Translations under genes and position numbers: made by a program
Shown: positions 58,175-64,000 of the stretch, in pieces
How positions within the stretch are numbered: the stretch's first letter is position 1
Layout: every line of letters starts with the position of its first letter
Assembly (NCBI RefSeq): GCF_014192475.1
Contig: NZ_JACHXZ010000004.1
Location: forward strand, 49,250 to 113,249
DNA from: Simiduia aestuariiviva
Lineage (GTDB): Bacteria; Pseudomonadota; Gammaproteobacteria; Pseudomonadales; Cellvibrionaceae
Length of the DNA stretch: 64,000 nucleotides
Reading direction: 5' to 3'
The notes under the pieces: generated by a model
What the model was told of the DNA's origin: nothing
The model's database searches: none
What the model saw: the letters and a program-made list of their open reading frames with translations, nothing else

Positions 58175-58655
58175 CAATTTTTGGATCAGGGCCTTCAAAG
58201 ATATGAAGCTCACCCGTGTTACGATTTTTTCTAGAAACGAGGAATCCAAAATCGACGGTAGATGAAGTGCCCCCTTGGTTCTGGATAGTAAACACCAGCG
58301 TCTGACTATCTTTCGTCAAATCTGTTGTCACATCATCATTTACGTCCTCTCGGTCATCTGCATACTCTAGGCCATTGCCAAAGAACTTAAAGCGCTCCTC
58401 GCGCGTCGTATTAGCGGTCGACAAGGTCACCATCAGCAGAGCCCGCTCGCGCATGCGCTCGAAGTTGGCTGATTGGCCGTCAAACTCAACCACCAAACTG
58501 TTGGGATCGGCGGGCTGGCCATCTGGTCCTAATAAACTCCAGATTGGAAATGGCGCATTTTCTGGTTTGCCATAGGGTGGCACCAACTGCAGCTGCAGCG
58601 TGGCAACGCCACCGCGCGGCACCTGAATTTTTGGCAGGGGGTTTAAATCGTTCAT
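58158..58655 (-). CDS. Unassigned beta-rich protein convergent with the kinase gene
   Basis: A 165-residue protein with no recognised family. It reads as a beta-sandwich-like domain with recurring strand-turn pattern, the phrase GGVATLQLQLVPPYGKPENA at the start and EGPDPKIVIHRP at the end. No signal peptide. The start is ATG 58655, where GGAAGGA lies six bases ahead. The frame upstream of this is not similar to anything and overlaps the methylase gene region. Its 3' end overlaps the kinase gene by 17 bp. Confidence 0.6.
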   Translation of the reverse strand: MNDLNPLPKIQVPRGGVATLQLQLVPPYGKPENAPFPIWSLLGPDGQPADPNSLVVEFDGQSANFERMRERALLMVTLSTANTTREERFKFFGNGLEYADDREDVNDDVTTDLTKDSQTLVFTIQNQGGTSSTVDFGFLVSRKNRNTGELHIFEGPDPKIVIHRP

Positions 58656-58752
58656 GACTGTCCTTCCATTGTTAACGATGTGAATCCTAAGGTCGTACAA
58701 CATCTTCGACCAGCGCCGATCGAGTGTGCCATAAAGGCGCAAGGCTCCCAAC

Positions 58753-59271
58753 CTATTTACACGCCATTTGGTAGAGTGCGACGGCACAAGCGCTGCCCAC
58801 ATTAAGACTTGAGTTATGACCGAACATAGGGATGTGTACCACGGCATCAGACAGCGCAAGTAATGGCGCTGATACACCGACATCTTCAGCCCCCAAAATC
58901 AAACACCAGTGTTCATTAGTGGGTTGCCAATGGGGCAGCGGCGTGGAATTCGCCGTTAATTCAAGACTGGCTATACGCACGCCCTGCGCCTTAAGCGAGC
59001 GCACTAACGTTTGCGCGCAGCTGTGCTGCTGCCACGGCACATATTTATCTGCAGCCCTCGAAAGGCGCCGCAATTTACTGTTGGGCGGCACGATGGTTGT
59101 TCCGCAAAGGTATAAACACCTACAGCCAAATGCGTCCGCGCTGCGGAACACCGCCCCCACATTGGCCGGGCTCTGAAAATTTTCTAGCAATAGACTAAAC
59201 GGCTGCGGGATATTGTCAGGTTGGTGCTCCGCGTGCGTTAACTGGCGAATGGCGTCTGAATCATCACTCAT
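58753..59271 (-). CDS. TrmH/SpoU-family RNA 2'-O-methyltransferase
   Basis: A 172-residue SAM-dependent methylase with the knotted SpoU fold. Conserved blocks: NFQSPANVGAVFRSADAFG, LILGAEDVGVSAPLLALS and VHIPMFGHNSSLNVGSACAV, the last forming the knot that binds SAM. It modifies a ribose in tRNA or rRNA. The position cannot be told from the sequence. It is shorter than TrmB- or RlmB-like proteins and has no N-terminal RNA-binding extension. ATG 59271 is preferred over the GTG two codons upstream. Confidence 0.9.
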   Translation of the reverse strand: MSDDSDAIRQLTHAEHQPDNIPQPFSLLLENFQSPANVGAVFRSADAFGCRCLYLCGTTIVPPNSKLRRLSRAADKYVPWQQHSCAQTLVRSLKAQGVRIASLELTANSTPLPHWQPTNEHWCLILGAEDVGVSAPLLALSDAVVHIPMFGHNSSLNVGSACAVALYQMACK

Positions 59272-59428
59272 AACCACACACCACTCCCGTACAACTTTTT
59301 ACATAACATCCAAGTGCATTTCCATCGATAGTAAACCTAGCAGTCTATTGCGCCGGAGGGACAAATAACAAGCGTGCAACAGCGCTCACCGGCGACAGAT
59401 TTACGCAAACCAAACGGTAAGGCAACAA

Positions 59429-59455
59429 TAAAAAAGGGGAGCCTAGCTCCCCTTC
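59429..59455 (-). terminator. Intrinsic terminator of the PhoH gene
   Basis: On the minus strand AGGGGAGC/GCTCCCCT with a three-base loop followed by six T, about 36 bp past the stop of the PhoH-type gene. Confidence 0.85.
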
Positions 59456-59490
59456 TGGTCATGCAATATTTTTGTCATGTGTTATATGCG

Positions 59491-60297
59491 TCAATCATTA
59501 CTTGCCCGATCATCTGGCTCATACAAGTCAATGATCTCCCTCACCAAGCCACTGCGCACGATATCATCGCGGTCGAACTCATGAATATAGACGCTATTCA
59601 CGCCCTGCAACCGCTCCACCGCGTCTGCCAGCCCGCTGCGACCACGAATATCACTTTGTCGAATATCGCCGTTAATCACAACGCGGCAATTTTCGCCAAT
59701 GCGGGTTAAAAACATTTTCATTTGCGCCACAGAGGTATTTTGCGCTTCATCGAGAATTACGAAAGTGCGATGATCGAATGTCTTGCCTCTCATGTATGCG
59801 AGCGGCGCAGCCACGATGCGACCGTGTCGCAGGCAATAGTCAACCGTACCGGAGCCCAAACGCTCATTGAGAATATCGCGAAATGCATCGATATAGACGG
59901 CAAATTTCTCATCGAGAGCACCGGGTAAAAAGCCTAAGCTCTCGCCCGCCTCTACCGCTGGTCGCGTGATAACAATTCGTTCAACTTCGCCTGACTCCAA
60001 TGCCTGCGCAGCCAAAGCCCCGGCGCAATAACTCTTACCCGTTCCGGCAGGACCAATACCAAAGGTTAGCGCATTGTTGTTAATAGCATGAATATAGGTT
60101 TGTTGAGCGGGAGTGCGCGCTTTGAGCGGCTGATTATTGCGTTGGGTGCTGTAGGCGGTATCGGCGCCGGTATAACGTGCGTTGAGTTCTACGATGTTAC
60201 TTTGGTGCTTGCGGCTATTACGGCTCGCTTTCTTGAGTTTTTTATCTGCGTATTGATCTTCGTAAGTTTTGCGTCGCGCTTGCGATCTTTTCGCCAT
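59491..60297 (-). CDS. PhoH-family ATPase
   Basis: A 268-residue cytoplasmic P-loop ATPase. Walker A GPAGTGKS at residues 82-89, Walker B FVILDEAQN, and the C-terminal region INGDIRQSDIRGRSGLADAV typical of the family. Its N-terminal 60 residues are basic, and it is shorter than the full ribosome-assembly PhoH, so it is the short form whose role (RNA-linked ATPase) is uncertain. ATG 60297 has GGAG upstream. The 540 bp upstream hold two structured elements. Confidence 0.93.
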   Translation of the reverse strand: MAKRSQARRKTYEDQYADKKLKKASRNSRKHQSNIVELNARYTGADTAYSTQRNNQPLKARTPAQQTYIHAINNNALTFGIGPAGTGKSYCAGALAAQALESGEVERIVITRPAVEAGESLGFLPGALDEKFAVYIDAFRDILNERLGSGTVDYCLRHGRIVAAPLAYMRGKTFDHRTFVILDEAQNTSVAQMKMFLTRIGENCRVVINGDIRQSDIRGRSGLADAVERLQGVNSVYIHEFDRDDIVRSGLVREIIDLYEPDDRASND

Positions 60298-60492
60298 GAG
60301 TCTGGACTCCAGTGGTTTCAAAAATGTCGGATTACGCTGCGGTGCTTGGGGCCTCCCTTTAATTGAATTTAATGAAAAATAAAAATACGCTACTTAACAA
60401 AAGTCACGAACCAGCCTTCTGAAAATATGCCAGATCTGACGCTATATATTTGCAAGCTAGGGAACTTAGAGAGACAGGGGCCGTGCGCGAAG

Positions 60493-60545
60493 AACTTCAC
60501 ACAAAGGCGCTTGGCCAAGAGGTGGCAAGAACGCCCAGTGAAGTT
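60493..60545. ncRNA. Candidate structured RNA, long bulged hairpin
   Basis: Arms AACTTCAC/GTGAAGTT (8 bp perfect) enclose a second stem GGCG-CTTG-CCA/TGG-CAAG-CGCC with small bulges and an AGAGG loop. About 19 pairs in 53 bases. It lies upstream of phoH in a non-coding stretch, on either strand. No known RNA family matches that I recall. Confidence 0.35.
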
Positions 60546-60663
60546 GCCCAAGCCACGAGCGCTGCTCTTGCTTAAGTCATCACATCTTGCGTCTTACAGA
60601 TAAATTTAGTCTGCGACGTTTCTTTGTGTTTGTAAAGTAAAAATTTTTAAAATAATGGCATAG

Positions 60664-60789
60664 GCATTAACTACAGGTAAGGCCGGCGGACAGACAACCA
60701 GCGCACCGCAGTTTTGCGCCAAGCCATCGGGCCCTGTGCGCGTTTTCATTGGCACAATGTTGGACCTCTGTGGCTTTACCTGTAAATGC
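60664..60789. repeat. 126-bp element with imperfect terminal inverted repeats
   Basis: Outer arms GCATT/AATGC and ACAGGTAA/TTACCTGT plus GCC/GGC, with internal arms GCGCAC/GTGCGC. It may be a structured RNA or a small mobile (MITE-like) element. No target-site duplication is seen. Confidence 0.35.
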
Positions 60790-60837
60790 TTAAATGCAGA
60801 TGCAATACCTGCATGCTGTACTTAGGCGGCACTGGCG

Positions 60838-60867
60838 CAATAAAAAGCCCGCTTTGTGAGCGGGCTT
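60838..60867 (-). terminator. Intrinsic terminator of panC-panD
   Basis: On the minus strand AAGCCCGCT/AGCGGGCTT with a five-base loop and T-run, about 35 bp past the panD stop. Confidence 0.85.
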
Positions 60868-60900
60868 GTAAAGGCTTCGTTCTATCAAGAACACACGGGG

Positions 60901-61281
60901 TTAGGCAACTTGCACCGCGATAGTGTTGGCGGACCGCTCAACGCTGTTATCTTCGTTGAGGTATACCAACTTGGGTTTATAGCTTGCAGCTTCCGCCTCA
61001 GTGAACTGACCGTATGCGGCAATGATTACGCGATCGCCTTTTTGCACCCGACGGGCAGCCGCACCATTCATGGAAATAGTACCCGATCCCCGCTCAGCTA
61101 AAATGACGTAGGTAGTAAAACGCTCGCCGTTACTCACGTTATAAATATCGATTTGTTCAAACTCCCGCAAACCTGCCAACTCAACTAGGTTTTGATCGAT
61201 TGCACAAGAGCCGTCATACCACAGCTCAGCTTGGGTTACTGCTGCCATGTGCAGCTTGCCTTTCAATAAAGTGGTCAACAT
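60901..61281 (-). CDS. panD: Aspartate 1-decarboxylase
   Basis: Makes beta-alanine for pantothenate from aspartate. The 126-residue zymogen self-cleaves at Gly24-Ser25 in YDGSCAID to form the pyruvoyl group. Other family phrases are GERFTTYVI and [19 protein letters not shown]. It follows panC by 10 bp in the same operon. panB is not here. Confidence 0.97.
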   Translation of the reverse strand: MLTTLLKGKLHMAAVTQAELWYDGSCAIDQNLVELAGLREFEQIDIYNVSNGERFTTYVILAERGSGTISMNGAAARRVQKGDRVIIAAYGQFTEAEAASYKPKLVYLNEDNSVERSANTIAVQVA

Positions 61282-61291
61282 GGCTAATACC

Positions 61292-62143
61292 TCAATTTAA
61301 CTCTATAGATACATTGTCAATCAGGCGCGCGCTTGCGGTAAACATAGCGCCCAAAATGGTGATGCATTGGTCATCATGTGCTGCCGGCTGAAGCGTCTTA
61401 CTATTGCAAATGGAGAAATAATCAGGCCTAAAGCCAGCCCCAATCAATTGCGATTTGGCTTCGAGCTCTATGACATCAAAATCGCGATTGCCTGCACGAA
61501 TTTGTTGCGCGGCCCACTGCAAACTTACCTGCAATTGCTTTACGCGCTCACGCTCATCAGGCTTTAAGTAGGCATTGCGCGAGCTCATGGCCAAGCCATC
61601 GGCTTCGCGGTGGATTGGCGCAGCCGTTATCTGCACAGCCATGCACAAGTCTTCCACCATGCGCCTGATTACAGCGAGCTGCTGATAGTCTTTAATACCA
61701 AAGACAGCCTCGTCGGGTTGCACGATGTTGAACAATTTAGTGACCACTGTAGTCACGCCCTCAAAATGACCGGGCCGGCTAGCGCCGCACAGAACATCTG
61801 TCATCGTGGGGCATATCACACGCGTCTGCGTATCCAAACCATTGGGGTACATTTCTGAGTCGTCTGGGTGAAACAAATAGTTACAACCCACAGCTTTCAG
61901 CTTTTCGCAGTCATCTCGAAAGGTGCGCGGGTACTTATCCCAATCTTCGTTTAGACCAAATTGCAAACCGTTTACAAAGATTGAACAAACCACAATGTCG
62001 TTGGTGCTCTGCGCCTGCTCAATAAGCGCAATATGGCCTTCATGCAGATTACCCATAGTGGGAACGAAGCCGATACGTTTACCGACGCGACGCTCTGCAT
62101 CCAGCGCATCGCGCAGGGATTGAATATGGTGGTAGATATGCAT
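61292..62143 (-). CDS. panC: Pantothenate synthetase
   Basis: Joins pantoate and beta-alanine with ATP. The 283-residue length is standard. Signatures: [11 protein letters not shown] at residues 28-37, the KMSKS-like MSSRN near 187, and [15 protein letters not shown]. It heads panC-panD and diverges from the HutD-like gene, with the 366-bp region between them serving both. Confidence 0.97.
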   Translation of the reverse strand: MHIYHHIQSLRDALDAERRVGKRIGFVPTMGNLHEGHIALIEQAQSTNDIVVCSIFVNGLQFGLNEDWDKYPRTFRDDCEKLKAVGCNYLFHPDDSEMYPNGLDTQTRVICPTMTDVLCGASRPGHFEGVTTVVTKLFNIVQPDEAVFGIKDYQQLAVIRRMVEDLCMAVQITAAPIHREADGLAMSSRNAYLKPDERERVKQLQVSLQWAAQQIRAGNRDFDVIELEAKSQLIGAGFRPDYFSICNSKTLQPAAHDDQCITILGAMFTASARLIDNVSIELN

Positions 62144-62509
62144 GACACCCCCTTAGGGCCAGCGGGAAACCGCGCGGAGTTTACTAAAACATCTGTTTGA
62201 GCACTATAGGCAAAATCGGAGCTATTATTCGGATATTCACGACAAATCGACGCCCATTCCCACACCTGTCAGGCGCATTTGGCCTAGCCGCAGACTGCAC
62301 AAGCTATCGCTCTGGGCGACACCCTTGAGGCAGCGAGAATATCACCGTCTAGAATAAGCACAGGGCACTGCCAATTTAATTGACCTAGCAAGCGTTTTTT
62401 GTCGTATTGTTGCGGCTCATTGAGGTAATCTTGGGAATTGGCCGCGCTTGGCATTGGTTGCCCGCGAATACCCTACATTCAAGTTTCTTATCACCGCATT
62501 GGTAAGCTC
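62144..62509. other. Divergent intergenic region panC/HutD-like gene
   Basis: About 366 bp. No credible gene or repeat was seen. It has a TATAGT-like -10 in front of panC (minus strand, near 62205) but only a poor -35. Confidence 0.4.
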
Positions 62510-63085
62510 ATGTTTGACGTAATAGGCCCAGAAGAATTTAACAAAATTCCCTGGAAGAACGGCAAAGGCGAAACCCTAGAACTCGCGATTAGCGCAGGGC
62601 ACACCTTGCAGTCCTTTGATTGGCGCATAAGCATCGCGCAATTGGAAGAAGACGGCTATTTTTCTGATTTTGCCGGCTACCATCGGACCCTGATTTTACT
62701 AGAGGGAAATGGCCTCGAACTTTCGCATGAGCAGGGTCCCCTACACCGACTTACCGGAGCCTTGCCTCAAATCGAGTTCGACGGCGGCTTGCGCACATTC
62801 GGTCGATTACTCAATGGTCCCGTCACCGATTTAAACATCACGACAAAAAGCCACAAATTTCAGGCCATCGTAGAAACCCATCCACACCCGACGCGGGTTA
62901 AAGTATTGGGCGAAAAGCTTTGCTTCGCCTACAGCCACCGCACCTCGCTCACACTCCGCCCCACCGAGGGCAATGATGAATACACCCTACCGGCGGGCCA
63001 TCTGTTAAAGATGGAAAATACTGAAACGGGGGCGTGGACCATCAGTGGTGAAGATTGGACGCTGATCTACCTCACCGGCTATTAA
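62510..63085 (+). CDS. HutD/Ves-family cupin-like protein
   Basis: A 191-residue protein of the HutD/Ves family: short double-psi/cupin-like barrel with the family start FNKIPWKNGKGETLELAIS and WRISIAQLEEDGYFSDFAGY. In some bacteria HutD is found with histidine-use genes. None are near here. The role is unsettled (possibly a small-molecule sensor or enzyme). The start is the ATG 62510 at the domain boundary, with a weak ribosome-binding site. Tail-to-tail overlap of 4 bp with the small membrane-protein gene. Confidence 0.88.
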   Translation: MFDVIGPEEFNKIPWKNGKGETLELAISAGHTLQSFDWRISIAQLEEDGYFSDFAGYHRTLILLEGNGLELSHEQGPLHRLTGALPQIEFDGGLRTFGRLLNGPVTDLNITTKSHKFQAIVETHPHPTRVKVLGEKLCFAYSHRTSLTLRPTEGNDEYTLPAGHLLKMENTETGAWTISGEDWTLIYLTGY

Positions 63086-63357
63086 CGACAACTCCTTCTG
63101 AAACTACGCACCCCAACGATTGCGACTAAGGCCAACAGCGCGTAAGCCAGAAATTGGCCAAGCAGAAGTAAACCTAATTTAGGCCAGAAGTTGATTTCTT
63201 CCGAAAACAACCGAAGCCACGCGATGCCGGGATAGGCCAGGATTTTGTAGCCGGGCATCTGCCCTGACAAACAGTAAAAGTCGATAAAGAAACATAGCGC
63301 AGTGATAAGCACCACGGCCGCTGAGACGCCGATCGCCAAAGCGATCGGCCTTACCAC
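63082..63357 (-). CDS. Small two- or three-helix membrane protein
   Basis: A 91-residue hydrophobic protein with helices at about 5-27, 50-78 and a basic tail RSFRRSCR. GTG start at 63357. Function unknown. A 46-codon frame ends just inside its start and may be its upstream partner. Confidence 0.55.
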   Translation of the reverse strand: MVRPIALAIGVSAAVVLITALCFFIDFYCLSGQMPGYKILAYPGIAWLRLFSEEINFWPKLGLLLLGQFLAYALLALVAIVGVRSFRRSCR

Positions 63358-63491
63358 TGCAAGTCTCCTGCGCCTTTAGTGTCGATGGATTCAGCCAGCA
63401 CAGCAGGCACAACAATCACTTTCACACAGTCTCCACTCGCCTCCGCAGCGCCGATCCTCCTGACAATCAAGGGAAGTATTCGGATCAACAT
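63351..63491 (-). CDS. Possible 46-residue small protein upstream of the membrane-protein gene
   Basis: ATG at 63491 with GGAG nine bases upstream opens a 46-codon frame (MLIRILPLIV start) whose TAA overlaps the GTG start of the next gene by 7 bp, suggesting translational coupling. No family is recognised and coding bias is uncertain. Confidence 0.3.
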   Translation of the reverse strand: MLIRILPLIVRRIGAAEASGDCVKVIVVPAVLAESIDTKGAGDLQW

Positions 63492-63566
63492 AACGGCTAC
63501 TCCCTGTTCGCTGTGAACAAGCGACGTTCACTAACTTACCCGGCACAACATAACTCAGTGCCACCG

Positions 63567-63640
63567 CTTGGCGCGTTGTGCAACGCCGCATCGTATGCAG
63601 TCAGGGTACAACCGTGCTCCGGCCCACCGACTTTCTACAC
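63567..63640 (+). repeat. Shortened copy of the 158-bp repeat (internal deletion)
   Basis: Shares the first 11 and the last 60-odd bases of the complete units, but lacks about 84 bp from the middle, including the palindromic core. Confidence 0.7.
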
Positions 63641-63653
63641 TAACTCAACACAC

Positions 63654-63811
63654 CTTGGCGCGTTCTGCGAGGACGCCGAGGCAAGGCGCAGTGGCCTTAA
63701 AAAAGCGCAGCGTACATATCGTACGTGAGCATTTTTTAAGGGCGCTGCAACGCCGCATCGGCTACGCAGTCAGGTTACAACAATGCTCCGGCCTACCGCC
63801 TTTCTACACCC
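63654..63811 (+). repeat. 158-bp direct repeat, copy 2
   Basis: Starts CTTGGCGCGTTCTGCGAGGA and ends TTTCTACACCC. The middle carries an imperfect palindrome CCTTAAAAAAGC/GCATTTTTTAAGG around GTACATATCGTAC. Nearly identical to copy 3, which starts 189 bp later. Confidence 0.9.
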
Positions 63812-63842
63812 ACCACGACACAACTTAGTTCGGAACCGTTAA

Positions 63843-64000
63843 CTTGGCGCGTTCTGCGAGGACGCCGAAGCAAGGCGCAGTGGCCTTAAAAAAGCGCAGC
63901 GTACACATCGTACGTGAGCATTTTTTAAGGGCGCTGCAACGCCGCATCGGCTACGCAGTCAGGTTACAACAGTGCTCCGGCCTACCGCCTTTCTACACCC
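63843..64000 (+). repeat. 158-bp direct repeat, copy 3 (reaches window end)
   Basis: Same sequence as copy 2 with a few changes (GAAG for GAGG, ACACATC for ACATATC). The array may continue past the window edge. Confidence 0.9.

Larger units (their letters stand above)
60298..60837. other. Long intergenic region between phoH and panD
   Basis: About 540 bp. It contains two separate inverted-repeat elements (60493-60545 and 60664-60789) and no credible coding sequence. A 58-codon frame at 60427 lacks a ribosome-binding site and was rejected. Confidence 0.5.
63492..64000. other. Right-end non-coding region with repeats
   Basis: About 510 bp made mostly of the 158-bp repeats described separately. 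Apparent open frames here are by-products of the repeats. Confidence 0.6.

Noticed and set aside
60427..60603. 58-codon open frame between phoH and panD
   Set aside because: No ribosome-binding site, unusual composition and overlap with a structured inverted repeat.
63567..64000. CRISPR array
   Set aside because: Units are 158 bp and nearly identical, with no short repeat/variable spacer pattern and no cas genes.

Overview
The window looks like chromosomal DNA of a marine gammaproteobacterium, probably of the Cellvibrionales/Alteromonadales type. This is inferred from the housekeeping proteins (AccB/AccC, AroQ, PanC/PanD, Ugd, TcdA/CsdE, Acs), from the lifestyle genes (LapD-like c-di-GMP receptor, SapC, many secreted peptidases, a porin) and from the moderate GC content. 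No rRNA, tRNA, CRISPR array, prophage or intact transposase was seen.

Layout. 1-2409 (minus): a LapD-type degenerate GGDEF/EAL receptor cut by the window edge, and a TPR lipoprotein. 2580-9150: dsbD, then aroQ-accB-accC, then a secreted leukotriene-A4-hydrolase-type M1 aminopeptidase. 9166-15341: a cold-shock gene with a long leader, a PDZ protein, a beta-lactamase-fold hydrolase, a guanidinium-type SMR exporter with a PepSY protein, an M14 peptidase, a YbaK-type deacylase, an acyl-CoA thioesterase and a broken cupin gene. 15661-28813 is more accessory: a giant XRE-AAA-TPR regulator, a flavoprotein and a secreted Ig-like protein separated by 11-bp phased repeats, a MacAB-like ABC exporter with two permeases, a small membrane protein and an intact cupin that is the paralogue of the broken one. 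29357-36301: porin, secreted glutathione peroxidase, TPR diguanylate cyclase and a large subtilase. 36742-38555 is an AT-richer pair of genes I cannot assign. 38652-47756: an AruI-like ThDP decarboxylase, tcdA/csdE (convergent and overlapping), cytochrome b561/YceI, TatD, a dihydrolipoyl-dehydrogenase-like protein and a lipoprotein metallopeptidase. 47757-49546 holds gene remnants (TatD, FGE/SUMF1) around two small exported proteins. 49547-63357: ugd, sapC and partner, smrA-thioesterase, acs, a Ser/Thr kinase with TPRs, a TrmH-type methylase, phoH, panC-panD, a HutD/Ves protein and a small membrane protein. The last 430 bp carry 158-bp direct repeats that run into the window end.

Functional links. 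Biofilm and c-di-GMP control (LapD, diguanylate cyclase), envelope redox and export (DsbD, glutathione peroxidase, b561, MacAB-like pump) and extracellular or periplasmic proteolysis (M1, M14, S8, HExxH lipoprotein) are over-represented. tcdA and csdE belong to the same tRNA ct6A/sulfur-transfer pathway. The most unusual items are the orphan pair at 36.7-38.6 kb, the 11-bp repeat array at 20.9 kb, two structured elements between phoH and panD, the three-stop cupin pseudogene, and the repeat array at the right end.
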